Source: Paracentrotus lividus (taxonomy: Eukaryota > Echinodermata > Echinoidea > Camarodonta > Echinidae). From it: DNA of 64,000 nucleotides. The stretch covers positions 9,920,091-9,984,090 of the forward strand of contig CALNVZ010003432.1 of NCBI GenBank assembly GCA_940671915.1. Reading direction: 5' to 3'. Shown in pieces: positions 45,717 to 57,950 of this stretch. The notes beneath the pieces were generated by a model that did no database searches, had not been told where the DNA came from, and saw nothing but the letters and a program-made list of their open reading frames with translations. Position 1 is the first letter of the stretch. Each line of letters begins with the position of its first letter. A program made the position numbers and the translations under genes.

Positions 45717-46773
45717 ATTTTGAACGAATATTTGTTAATTGTTATATTATATATTTTTTTCAATTCGAATTTTGTGACGTCACTTGGAAAGTAGGCCTAC
45801 TCTATTGTTGTGTATTTTAAATTCTATGTATGGCCCTTGTTCATGATAAATTATTCTTTTGAAAATGAATTATTGTATAATTTTGTAAAAGTATGTGTCT
45901 AATATAAAACAAATCGAAAAAGGTAAAATGGAATATTTCATTTTTAACAAATGGAAATTTTCAAAAAGAGTACGTAAAATATGCTTTATTGAACTAACTT
46001 AAATTCAGGGTACGACCGATTATGGAAAAAGTTAAAATGCATTCTGCCACAGTATACATGGTATATGTAGGGAATATGCAAGTTTTGATGGAAATATTTA
46101 ACGAATTTAAGTAATGAGGCACTCGGGCTGGGATAATAACACTGTGGTCTAAAACAATAAATTGTGAAGGCCCATGTTTTTTTTCGTGTAGACTACGAAG
46201 AGCAATTAAAAATAACATGATTTTCCAAAATACCTTTAAAATATTCCCTTGGTGCTGGTGGCATATCATAGCATTTTAATGGTCGGCTCTCGTAAATTAA
46301 TAAATCCAAGAGGGTTGTTAACGCGTGGGACTATTGTAAGAAGCTTTATGGCTGACCTCAATGAAAACAGTGACCTCTAGATATATGAACGTGTGGGACT
46401 GTTGGCAAAATATAAAGGTGGAAAGAAACACTTTCTCCCCTTGGTTCGTTGCGAGAAATTACTCGTTAACTGCCGGTTGCAGCTGAAGACTGTAGACAAA
46501 CTGAAAGACATTGTTGCTAATATTTTACGGGGTCCCAATTGGTAAAGTCTGAATTTGGAACAATTGGTATAATATGTCTTGTCAGGTTGACGCCAATTGG
46601 TCGGAAGCACTTGCACACAGGGACCAAGACGCAATAAAATTGCTTGCCGAAATCTCTGCTGGTTAGCGTTGTGCTTTTATCTTATTGGCCTGACTGTTTA
46701 TCTACATTGTCATTAATTATGCGTCTCTTCTCTAGTTATACATAAAATTATTTAAAAAAAAAAAAAAAATGTA

Positions 46774-46934
46774 TAGGGGAGACTGGGGTAATTATGGCCC
46801 CCGTTTTCACATATCTTATTACTACCATTAAATGAAAAGTCCAATAATATTCTAATTATGTAAAAATACAGTCAGTCTATATACCTATAATATACAAAGA
46901 AAAGTATAAACCTGTGACTTCTCATTTGCATATT
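46774..46934. mobile_element. right 160 bp of the TA-flanked transposon, inverted
   Basis: TA then TAGGGGAGACTGGGGTAATT marks a perfect transposon end. The next 160 bp equal the complement of 53203-53354. At 46934 (TTTGCATATT) the similarity to the transposon stops in mid-element. Confidence 0.85.
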
Positions 46935-47134
46935 ATTAACCAATGGCCAAGAACCTCTTAACAGCAGATAACATGAATGCTCGATAAGTTTTCACAACGG
47001 AAGGTGGGAAGTTGGTAGGGGGGAGTCAAAATAGGCGCGCGGGAAGGGAACCCTAAAAACCTGACATCAGCGAGCCCCAATGATGTAAAACAATATACAT
47101 GTATATATACTTTTTTTTTTTTTTTTTTTTTTTT
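46935..47134. other. joint between B and A': diverged copy of the transposon's left flank
   Basis: From AATGGCCAAGAACC to ATACATGTATATATA this stretch is a diverged copy (by eye near 88% identical) of 41303-41465 and 52310-52473, the DNA just left of the TA transposon. Here no transposon follows. Instead a T run (47111-47133) leads straight into A'. It is either an empty paralogous site or a misjoined piece. Confidence 0.75.
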
Positions 47135-50100
47135 TGATGCCTAAATTACTTTTTCCCGCTTGTACCTTTCTTAAATACATAGGGTACAATCGTGGAATTT
47201 GTGATATTGGGGACGATATTCGATTTCCGTTCACTTCCCCTTCCTAAGATTAAATCCTGTTTGTTTTGTTGGTTGTTGTTTTGTTTTTGTTTTAGCATGG
47301 AAGTCACATACGTACGCGGTCAGATAGAATTAATCCAGCATAGCGCTCTCTATCGACCAATACACATTTAAGTTATTATAATTTAAAACACAGTTTATAA
47401 ATTTCCCCTCCGTATACGAGCTTGAATCTATGTACCACATTAAAAGTAATTTACCAGTCTTAAACGTTGACCAAATATTATTCAATGAATGCCTTCGACT
47501 TCCTACCTTCACCTTCACCATTGAGATACATTGTCCGCAATATGAACTATTCCATTGAAAGCTGAATCTTTGCTCCAACATAGCTGTCATCAATTTCTCA
47601 AGCTGAATCAACTTCGAACCATGCATCTTCTTATTATTGCTCGTTTAGGAAAGAATCAGCAGAGTCCACGTTATTATTGAGTTAGCCCCATGTTCCAAAC
47701 AACGTAGCTTGACATATTAGTGGAGGAAGTCGGGGTATGTGATGATGAAAAGATGATTATGGTATAACCTATATTTGAAAAAGGGTAGAGTTATAGAGAG
47801 TGACATTCGTGTCTCCTTTATTACTTTTTTATTCAATAAAATATTTGATTTGATTGCCCCTCATCATGGTGAATAAAATTATCTATTTGGAAACAGTTGG
47901 TTGATTTTGGGGCGCAACAAGCTTACGCCCTATTTTCGAAAAATCACTCATCGACTGTCAGCCCTATTTTAAAATCGGAAGATTTTCGGCTGCGTCACCC
48001 CTATATTTTCATATTTTCGGGTGCACCCCTGTTTTAGAATTTTTGGACCTTTGTCATTTTTTTTAATTTTTTTTTTTACTTATAGCTGATACATATAATT
48101 CACCCTATTTGGAATTTGTGAGGGGTACTCTTGAAGTTTTGCCGAATGCAAGAGTCAGTGATTGCCGTTGACTTTAACGCAATGGCTGGAGGGGTAAAGA
48201 AATGCCCTCTGGTCCCTCCAACTCGGGAACAGCATACCAGGAGGAGGTGTACCACATACTCTCCGTCAGACAATATAGAAACAGTAATCAAAATTGATAC
48301 GTGGCAATTATACGCGGTACGATTGAAAGCGCCGCTCGCGCAATAGGCGGACTGTTTCTTCGCGCGGGCGATTTAATCGCGGACAACCCGCTGCGCGTAG
48401 ACGATATCTCCAAATAGCCGAGCGCTGGTATGGCTTGTACCCCGCGGTCTGCGCACAGTGACGTAGCGGTAATTCGGCACAGCGCAGGAATCTCTGCGGC
48501 TCTTTCATCCTCTGCCGCCATTTGATTGGTCATAATCAACGATCTATGCAAGCGTCAATCGAGCGTCCGCGTGCGACGCAACAGTTACAATTGATTCAGC
48601 TCTGATCTCTGGTTTAAAGTGCACCAAAAGAAAATTGAGGCAGGGAAGAGTAGAGTGATAAATTAGCTTCATGCGATCGCGACGTGATATCGGTCGTCTG
48701 ATGTGGCCGACATCCTTTTCCAATCCTACTGTTAGCTACGTTACTATACAGTGAGTATCTTGCGTACATAACAGATAATCTCAAATAATGTCAAATTATT
48801 AATAAAATATAGCCAGTATTGTTTTACAAGTTGTGTGAAAATACTGAGGTTTGAAAGCATGGAAAGGAAAGAAAGAAAACTTCGATAATCTAGTTGGCCG
48901 CATTTATACTTCATAGTTTCTTTTCCCGTTTGATTGGAGGGCGCCGCAGATTTACAATCAAATTTCATCATGTCTGAAAATGAATATCAAGGAAACTAAT
49001 CCCTCGGCGTTTTTGTCGGCATTCATCGGCTAAAACAAACAAATAATCCAACAATATATGAAGAAATAGAGCAAAGGAACAGGTTTATAAAGACGAAGAC
49101 GCTTCGGGCATTTTGTTATTGACACAAATTGGATATCGCGTTCTTATTTGACAATCAACTTCAATTTATGGTCGTGGAAGAAAACTCAAAGACTTGAATA
49201 GATACTGAGAGAGGCGCATTGGCTTAAATAGGAGTGCCTGGTTTGCAGATATCGGACGGCTTTTACTTGAACTTCCTAATCGTAATAGAACGAGAAAGGA
49301 ACAGAAACACATGGTACAAACGTACACTACATGACACTAAGGCAGATAGTGGAAGACACGCATCCCGCCATGGCGTATCCAGTTGGGGCGCAAAGGCACT
49401 GGCCCCTTCTATTTATTTTATTTTTTATTTTTTGAGAATCACACATTGGGCATATCAGTTTATAAATTTATCGCTATGAAATTTGCCTTCTGAAATTGCC
49501 ATCTGAAAAAATAAGGCCCCCTCTGATTTCAAATTCCCTTCTGTGCCCCCTTTATTTCAAAATCGGGATGCGCCAATGAATTTTCCTATATGGGGGTTGC
49601 AAGGGTTGGGGTGGCGTCGTATCGTATTCCAATGGGGGCGAAGGGACAAGGCAGGATCCCAATCTCTCAAAAACTGTCCGTGGCCACAATTTGCACCTGT
49701 AAATGGCACCAATACATTCATAGTTTCCCTCATTTGTAATGCAAACAATGGAAAATGTGATCTTAAAAACGAAACCTATAAAAAGTGTTCTGATACTTTA
49801 ACGAACTACTGAGTGATCAGAAAAAAACTAAACACCTAAAAATTCCCATTAAAAAGAAAACCGATTTATGAACCCCAAATTATTATACATATGATATCTG
49901 TTTCGACAATAATAATTGCATTAAAATAATAATTACTCAAAAATAACGTTAGAAAGCTTTCAATATTTTTTCATCTCATTTTTAGAGGTCTCTTTGATTT
50001 TTGAACAAGGATGCATTATTTAAACTGTTCAAAATACATTGCTTTTAATCAAAGGCTCAGAACGATATAGTCGGTAGAAAACAACCGATTAGAAATGAGT

Positions 50101-50663
50101 TCAAAGTTGAAATACCACGCGATTTAAGTTTTCTTTTCCTTCAGGCGATTTAGTTTACCAAGCGCCAATAACTAAATCTTCCAATTACACAACACGAAGG
50201 AAAAGTTCAGACGAAAGGGAACAATTTCATCTCAAAATTCAAAAAGTGTGAGGCTGATAACATGATAGGGCCAAAGTCGATTGAAGTTTGAAAACGAAAA
50301 GTTTACGAGACATTATGTTAGGCCCTCCCTAAGCCGAGAGATTAGCAAGATTACTATTTGTAAACTGATATGGTCGCTTTCTTCATATACTTTGGAGGAA
50401 CAAATGAGGTATTCAAGAGTATGGAGTCAAAGCCAAGATTCCATTTTGAAAACCCTTCAGGGTAATGTATTGGTCGTAATTGGGATTTCTAACAACAGAA
50501 TCGACATACTTTTGCTCAAATTTCAGATGCTGAAACTTTTAATATTCATATTAACCGATGGGTATGGAGAAATGGTATTTTCGTTTTTGCTTTTGTTGTT
50601 GTTGTTTTGTTTTTGTTTGTTTTGTTTTTGCTTTTTTTTTGCAGGCCGTTTTTCGTTTATTAG

Positions 50664-50810
50664 ATGAAATTATTCTTGTCTCAAGATGCAAAGAAAATGG
50701 AAGAAGTTCATCAAAACAAGTTATTAGAACATTATCGTGATAAAGAATTAAAAGCGATTGAGTATCTGGTCAGTTATTTTTCTTCTGAACAATTTAAGAA
50801 TTATACTTAG
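50664..50810 (+). CDS. copy of the 48-codon open frame at 39649
   Basis: This is the same frame as 39649-39795 with one Tyr-to-Leu replacement (KLLEHYRDKE here, KLYEHYRDKE there). No frameshift separates the copies. The family is unknown. Confidence 0.12.
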   Translation: MKLFLSQDAKKMEEVHQNKLLEHYRDKELKAIEYLVSYFSSEQFKNYT

Positions 50811-51029
50811 CGAAGGAAATTCAATATACATAAACCCATTTTTTTTCCTGATAATGATTCGGCACCGACAACATCACGTATGATTTTTGTAATATTTTTT
50901 ATACCGTGTGCTGAGGAAGCGCCGGGAGGCGGGGCTCAGACTACCAGGGTGATGATATGCCAGGTGTCGAATCGTGTCATCTTCATCTCAATTTCTTTCT
51001 CTTCACCCTTCCCTATACCCCATACCCTC

Positions 51030-51118
51030 CCCCCCCCCACCCTCTCTCTCTCTCTCTCTCCATCTATTCGATCTTTACGCATCTTTATTTCTCTCTTTGC
51101 ACCTTCCTATTTATAAAG

Positions 51119-51158
<40 letters not shown>

Positions 51159-51236
51159 TCTCTCTCTCTCTCTCTGTCTCTGTCTCTGTCTCTCACTCTG
51201 TCTGTCTGTCTGTCTCTCATCTCTCTGTCTATCTCT

Positions 51237-51272
<36 letters not shown>
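51030..51272. repeat. (CT)n / (GTCT)n microsatellite (copy in A')
   Basis: The counterpart of 40024-40258, with small length differences and two TTCTCT interruptions. The frames in this stretch are low-complexity shadows. Confidence 0.92.
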
Positions 51273-51276
<4 letters not shown>

Positions 51277-52473
51277 CTTTGTCTTGTGCTAAGGGAAGGG
51301 GGCAAAGTGCCCCGTCTTTACCCAATTAAAATTACCATTTTTAAACTTTGTGTTATGGATCGGAGGCCTTATCATGGGTATTTAATTGTTGATATTCTTG
51401 GAAATGAACGAAAGAAAGGATAGATTAAAATTGTAAGAAAAGTGTTACTTTGAAAATGATTTTTCTTTCCGTTTTTATTTAATTTTCTTTTTTACATTTT
51501 TATAAAATTTTACGATTGTATGTTATTAGAGCAGCATAGTTCAAATCTCTGGACATTATCTTTGCTCTCTCCATCACACTCATGCACCACTTTACACATT
51601 CCCGATCAGAAAACACACCATATTGAAGAATGTAGAAATCCTAGCCCAATTTTGAGAATAACATCCAACTGAAAATCCAAAGTTAAAACAGCTTTTCTAG
51701 GTAGCCAATAATGGAATTTCTGGTCTCGTATTTCATAGCGGCAATAGTGAAGACCAAAGTCAACCAGCAGCAAGAATTATTATTAGCCGTCGCAGGCTCG
51801 GGGCTGTTTTTATACCAGGTACCAAATATCAGTGAGCATGCATGGTGTAACTCTTACAAGCCAAGGAGAGGCGGAAAAGGATCCATGGTTAAAAGGGTCC
51901 AATTAAATTTAGAGATATAGATGAGGAAGAGTAGAAACAAGGGGATTATACAAAAAAAAGGGGGTGTCTCTAGGCCTATAGCCTTTTAAAGACGATATCT
52001 GGGCAAGGCATAAAACTTTACAAGTCAAAAGAAAAAAGGGTTTAACATGTTAAAGAGGTATTAAAAAAAGTAGACCTATAGCTACTTCACAAGCCCAAAG
52101 AAGAAAATTGGTGTTAAGGAGGGCCGCGTTTGATTATTCAAAAAAGCTTAAAACTCTAAAAACACAAAGAAAATATTAGAGGGCCTATCTGCTTTTACAA
52201 GAACCTAAATATTGGCCTTTTAAAAAAAAAGTTAAAGCGGAGGGGGGGGAATAAAAAAGATGAGTACAGATGCAAATCTGGCCGAAAGTCACAAAAATGG
52301 GCGCTGAATGGCCGAGAACCCATAAACAGCAGATACATGAATGCTCGATAAGTTTTAACAACGGAACGTGAGGCGTTGATAGGGGATCTAAATTGGCGCG
52401 CAGGAAGGGAACCCTAAAAACCTGACATCAGCGAGCCCAGTGATGTAAAATAATTTACATTTATACATGTATA

Positions 52474-53354
52474 TAGGAGACTGGGTCATTATGGCCCCGG
52501 GGAATTATGGCCCTTTTGTCTTTGAGAGCTTATAATTCTTTGCTGCTTTACACAATGATAATTTAAGTTTAAACACATGCCTAGCTAAACTCTTCCTACT
52601 GTCATATGAGATAAATAAGCCATTTAATTCAAATTTTGTGCCTAGGGGAGCCTAAAATGTACGGCAATCACAATTCTGTTCGTTGGAAAGTGGCAAGTCT
52701 GCTTTTTTTTATCTGGGGTGTGATATCATTAATTAAAATCATTTAAGATGAAATTTTGATTGAAACAGAAACAATAGGAACTAACAAACACACAGAAAAT
52801 TTTCCACTTAAATATCTTCAATAGTAATCATTGGTTATGCTGTAAAGAGGAATCAAGTTGAAAATGTCACTTGGGGTAATTATGGCCCCCAATGCAAAAA
52901 CAGTGTATAAGCGTAGATGGGGACGTTCACTGTCTTGTATGATTATGTATAATATATGTATTGCTATGACCATGATGACTGGAAAATTTCACATTTTGGC
53001 TGAACCAATTATGATTAAATCATTGTTGGTAGTTAGTTGATAAGTATATTAGGAATACCCAACAACATTTATTTTACATTACCATAATTAATTAGCATAA
53101 TATCTTTAATTCATACGGTCATTACAATAGGGCCATAAATACCCCCAACCCGTGGGTAATTATGGCCCCACAAAGTTGTTACATATGGTAATTAATATGC
53201 AAATGAGAAGTCACAGGTTTATACTTTTCTTTGTATATTATAGGTATATAGACTGACTGTATTTTTACATAATTAGAATATTATTGGACTTTTCATTTAA
53301 TGGTAGTAATAAGATATGTGAAAACGGGGGCCATAATTACCCCAGTCTCCCCTA
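52474..53354. mobile_element. complete 881-bp TIR transposon with TA duplication
   Basis: The left end TAGGAGACTGGG (a base or two missing, see TAGGGAGACTGGGG at 41466) and the right end CCCCAGTCTCCCCTA are inverted copies. TA flanks both sides (52472-52473 and 53355-53356). GGGGTAATTATGGCCCC or its complement occurs next to both ends and twice inside (about 52874 and 53154), so the element may be a nest of two related units. It carries no long open frame, so it is non-autonomous. The TA duplication is that of the Tc1/mariner-pogo group; the superfamily is inferred only from this. Confidence 0.8.
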
Positions 53355-53423
53355 TACATTTTTTTTTTTTTTTTAAATAATTTTATGTATAACTAGAGAA
53401 GAGACGCATAATTAATTGACAAT

Positions 53424-53448
53424 NNNNNNNNNNNNNNNNNNNNNNNNN
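53424..53448. other. assembly gap (25 N)
   Basis: Comparison with 46690-46712 shows that no sequence is missing. The gap marks the joining of two pieces that should touch. Confidence 0.99.
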
Positions 53449-54438
53449 GTAGATAAACAGTCAGGCCAATAAGATAAAAGCACAACGCTAACCAGCAGAG
53501 ATTTCGGCAAGCAATTTTATTGCGTCTTGGTCCCTGTGTGCAAGTGCTTCCGACCAATTGGCGTCAACCTGACAAGACATATTATACCAATTGTTCCAAA
53601 TTCAGACTTTACCAATTGGGACCCCGTAAAATATTAGCAACAATGTCTTTCAGTTTGTCTACAGTCTTCAGCTGCAACCGGCAGTTAACCCGAGTAATTT
53701 CTCGCAACGAGACCAAGGGGAGAAAGTGTTTCTTTCCACCTTTATATTTTGCCAACAGTCCCACACGTTCATATATCTAGAGGTCACTGTTTTCATTGAG
53801 GGTCAGCCATAAAGCTTCTTACAATAGTCCCACGCGTTAACAACCCTCTTGGATTTATTAATTTACGAGAGCCGACCATTAAAATGCTATGATATGCCAC
53901 CAGCACCAAGGGAATATTTTAAAGGTATTTTGGAAAATCATGTATTTTTAATTGCTCTTCGTAGTCTACACGAAAAAAACATGGGCCTTCACAATATTAT
54001 TGTTTTAGACCACAGTGTTATTTCCCAGCCCGAGTGCCTCATTACTTAAATTCGTAAAATATTTCCATCAAAACTTGCATATTCCCTACATATACCATGT
54101 ATACTGTGGCAGAATGCATTTTAACTTTTTTCCATAATCGGTCGTACCCTGAATTTAAGTTAGTTCAATAAAGCATATTTTACGTAATCTTTTTGAAAAT
54201 TTCCATTTGTTAAAAATGAAATATTCCATTTTACCTTTTTCGATTTGTTTTATATTAGACACATACTTTTACAAAATTATACAATAATTCATTTTCAAAG
54301 AATAATTTATCATGAACAAGGGCCATACATAGAATTTAAAATACACAACAAATAGAGTAGGCCTACTTTCCAAGTGACGTCACAAAATTCGAATTGAAAA
54401 AAATATATATATAACAATTAACAAATATTCGTCAAAAT

Positions 54439-54571
54439 CAGTAGCGGACGCAGCCTGATTTCATACAATGAAAGTACCGGGCCCATGCGTAAACATAATA
54501 TAGCCGCTTTTGTCCCCAGACAATTGGGCCCGAGAAATGTATTCAATTCGGATCTCTTGGATCCGCGCCTG
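54439..54571. mobile_element. CAGTGGCG-type element, inverted duplicate of 45585-45716
   Basis: CAGTAGCGGACGC at the left and GGATCCGCGCCTG at the right. This is the same insertion as the one in B. Confidence 0.6.
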
Positions 54572-55257
54572 CTTAAGAAATCTTTACATACCTTCACTGT
54601 CATGTTTATCTCGTATTTTTATCAATTAATTTATTTCTATTAATGTTCAGTTTATTGAAAGAGGCACTTTCCCTTTAAAATCAGGAATCTTGCCAGCTTT
54701 CGAAAACCAACTTCACACTTCATCGAAGTTTTATTAGTCTTGTTTCCACTCGTTCACGAACAATCACTCCCTCGTGGATTGTTAAATATTTCAATTTGAA
54801 CCCAATTTGTGGGGGAATAAATATTACTGACAAAAACATCCGACTTGAAATGGGGCTGGGGTCAAGACGAATGACCTAGCCTGTTAAATACCAGCCATTC
54901 TTATCTTAAACAATGTATAATAAAATTAGATTGAATTAATTTACAATAAAATGTTATTAGGCCTATTGTTATCTTCTATTGTACTTTATAATAAAAATAC
55001 ACTACACTTAAAATGCATTCGACTCGTTTGAGAATGTTTGAGTAAATATTACTCAAGAAATTAAAGTGAAGATAGTTTTAAGAAAAAATACAGTTACGTT
55101 CATAAAAGTGTATGGGTATTTTTCATTAATTTGGTTGACATAAAATTATTTCTCCCGTTTACAAAATATATGGTACATGATACATATTTGCAACATTCCC
55201 CACTTTCAAAAACGCTTCTCTGTTCCTGATTGGGGCAAACAAAGCAAAATACAGTTA

Positions 55258-55770
55258 CACTCTAAAAACTGAAGTGTTCTTTTTAGCACTTCGGAGGCTG
55301 AAATCAGCGCTTTTAAGAGCTTGCATAGTGACTGCACTCGTGCTGTTTTAGCACTTTCACGTGAGCTGATCTTTCAGCAAAAATGGGCGAAAATGGCGTG
55401 ACGTCGTTGGGATTCGAACCTGGGTCCCCTGCATGAGAAGCGCTGACGAGCACGTTAGACCAATTCACATCTCACGATAGTTAGCAGATCATAATGTTGC
55501 ATGATGAACTTTCTTCAAACTTGCCATAATCATCTACTATGCTGTCATAATTAATGCAATTTAGGGAGATCTCCGTTGGTCTATTGGTAACGTCAGCGGT
55601 ACTCTTCCATTTCTAGGTGGAACCCGGTTCGAATCCCATACCGACATTGAACATTTTGTTGTTGATAAATTATCACTTGGGCAAGTGTTAAAATAGTACT
55701 TCAGGTGCTGATATAGCACTTCAAATGCAGTCATTATCCGAGCACCCATAAATTAACACTTCAGTTTTAT
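55258..55770. mobile_element. TIR element with two tRNA-like modules (copy in B')
   Basis: The inverted counterpart of 44396-44900. The left end CACTCTAAAAACTGAAGTG is complete, while the other end (ACACTTCAGTTTTAT) lacks its outer bases. Minus-strand B box at 55410-55420; plus-strand B box GGTTCGAATCC at 55626-55636. The plus-strand module (about 55566-55645) has a good A box, TTGGTCTATTGGTAACG. This copy is better preserved than the one in B and keeps the CCC and TTGG words that B lacks. Confidence 0.85.
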
Positions 55771-56543
55771 AATATTTATATGTTAATAGTTAGAATGATG
55801 TTTTAGATGGCAGAAAGGAAATTAAATCGTAATAATTTATTTTGAAATAAAATAAAATACATATTGTCGAGTCCAAATCGATAACTTGATGCTTTACAGC
55901 AATGTATCTGACTTTATATTCATATAATAATAGTGAATGACGGAGAGCGCTGACGAAGAACGGTGACGAAAACAACTAATTTTATCATTTAGGTTACTGC
56001 CCAAACGGTAAACCACATTATACTTGTTATATGTATTTAAAAAATGCTTGATGGTGTGAGTTGGTTAGTCTACTCCTTTTTATGTATGGGGATATTTACT
56101 ACTCATGAAGATTACATTAATTGCTTATAATAAATCAAAATTGATCATCGTACGTGGGCTTATTTCAAATCGTTACATTTAAATGATTCTTTCATTTCTA
56201 TTGGTTTTTCTTTCACTTATCTTTATCTTGTATCTAGAAAAAAAATTTTCTAGAAATCCTTTTTGTCAGAGTACATCAATTTCTTTTAAAGGTACATGAT
56301 GTTTCTGAATTAATTGCTTTAGATCTGTCTTTTCTTAATTGTGTACTTCTTTGTGTTTGCCTTTTGCATTTATTCGCTACTTCATTTGAAATTCCGCACG
56401 AGTTTCTGCAACTTTTGTTTTTCTCTTACCTCTTGTTGTATTGTTTGTTCTTTTTTTCTTTCTTTTTAAATATAAATCTGTACATTAAATTTGTACCTCG
56501 AAGTTTCGCTCTTCATCCTCACTCCCACCCCTCCCTCTCTCTT

Positions 56544-56545
<2 letters not shown>

Positions 56546-56615
<70 letters not shown>
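56546..56615. repeat. poly-T run of 70 bases
   Basis: The counterpart of the 30-base A run at 43589-43618. The open frame over it (56364-56651) is poly-Phe. Confidence 0.92.
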
Positions 56616-56616
<1 letters not shown>

Positions 56617-57950
56617 TTAACTGTAGAATAGTTCGTGTCCGTCAATTGTGAAAGAATAAATCGATCTAACGGGCCATTTTAGTTTGAATATCACGAATCC
56701 AGCTTTTAACACCGACATCAATATTGCAAATCAAATTTAATATTTACCAGAGCTTTGACGAGCAATTCGAAAATATGCCATTAATATTCATGCTTAATAA
56801 TCTACCACTTTCTAATGACCATTAATGGAAACCATAACCGTTTTCTGGGTCATATATACGATAAGCAGCCTTTTTTGTGACATTATTTTAATTTTTTATT
56901 CAACAATCCACACGAACCGAAGATTAGCGCGTAATGAAAGTTTAAGAAATCTCCTAAGATTATTGCCACCGCTGTAATCGCATGAAATGGGCTTGGGGTA
57001 ATAAAGTAGTTGATATCTTATTTAAATCTGTGAAGCCCAATCGATGAGAAATTTATGGAAATTGCTTTCCGAATGGGATCTTAATATCTCTCATCCAGTA
57101 GTTAAATGATCACATAATGGATAGCCATTAATTTCAAACTGCTTTTACTGCTTTTAAACTCTTTTACCGTCAAACTTTTTTTTTGTTTTTGTTTTTTTTT
57201 GTTTGTTGAAGTTCTCTGCGGTGGGAAGTTGGAATAAATACAAAATAGAGTGATAAAAGTAAATTATATTGTGTCGTAAGAATTGGGTAGGTCTTAGGCA
57301 GACGTGAATCCAGGGAGATAGGCCCGCCACTCCCAACACTTTGGAAAAAGTGCCCAAAGTCGTGTAAGAATGGGTCAAAGTGAAGAAAGAGAAAGAGAGA
57401 AGGGGAGAGAGATAAACAAATGAGCAAAAGAAGGAACAGAAGAAGAGGGAGGGGAGGAGGAGGAGAAGAACAATTAAATCAGATTAAATCTTTGCATGAA
57501 TACGCAGACCCTCTATACTTTTGTTTTAATAATGAATATTTTAGCAATCAAGGTTAATTTATAAATCGTAAAATAACAGTATCATATACATACAAATTAC
57601 TATTTTCCATCATTATGAGCAACAACGGCAAAACAGCAACAACCACATCACTGGCTTAGCAACCGCAACAACATAAACATACCATTAACAATACAATAAC
57701 ATGTAAACTTATATTGTCTAGTTTAAGCTTAAATTTTGAATAATTGAACGTGCACAAGTCATATTAAATAATTATTTTTGATTGGTCAGCAACAGGCTTC
57801 AAGAAAAAGGGTCGATGTTGAATCTGACATTTTAAATGGGGGCAATATATAAAATACATCAAGCTGGCGCCGAACTCGATATATAGTTTGTCATGAAAAT
57901 GGTATATCGCTGACTCCTAGGCCTGGTGCATAGAGACCTGCACAATAGGT

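Larger units (their letters stand above)
42231..46934 (+). repeat. large duplicated block, copy B
   Basis: About 4.7 kb whose reverse complement recurs at 53203-57950. The match starts near GTGCAGGTCTCTATGC (42255) and runs to the transposon end at 46934. Shared landmarks are the poly-A/poly-T run, the tRNA-like TIR element, the TAGGCCTAC word and the GGTCCCAATTGG region. B lacks single bases that B' has in several G/C-rich words, for example GGGACC against GGGACCC beside the B box. Confidence 0.92.
47135..53203 (+). repeat. large duplicated block, copy A'
   Basis: A direct copy of 36063-42205, about 75 bp shorter overall, with the deficit spread as single-base deletions, for example AGCCGAGCG for AGCCCGAGCG and AAATGCCCTCT for AAATGCCCCTCT. 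It lies on the same uninterrupted piece as B, between the two N gaps. Open frames shared with copy A, such as 47330-47626 (minus) and 50281-50667 (plus), are duplicates and not independent evidence of coding. Confidence 0.92.
53203..57950 (-). repeat. large duplicated block, copy B' (inverted copy of B)
   Basis: The reverse complement of 42231-46934, broken by 25 N at 53424-53448. At the gap the two sides (GACAAT and GTAGATAAAC) abut without loss when compared with B (GTTTATCTACATTGTC). Here, unlike in B, A' and the transposon continue directly into the block. Similarity ends near 57950 (GACCTGCACAATA). Confidence 0.92.

Noticed and set aside
46377..46634. Frame MRLGPCVQVLPTNW..., also at 53520-53780
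   Set aside because: Same DNA in B and B'. The copies differ by frame-changing indels near the end, and there is no motif.
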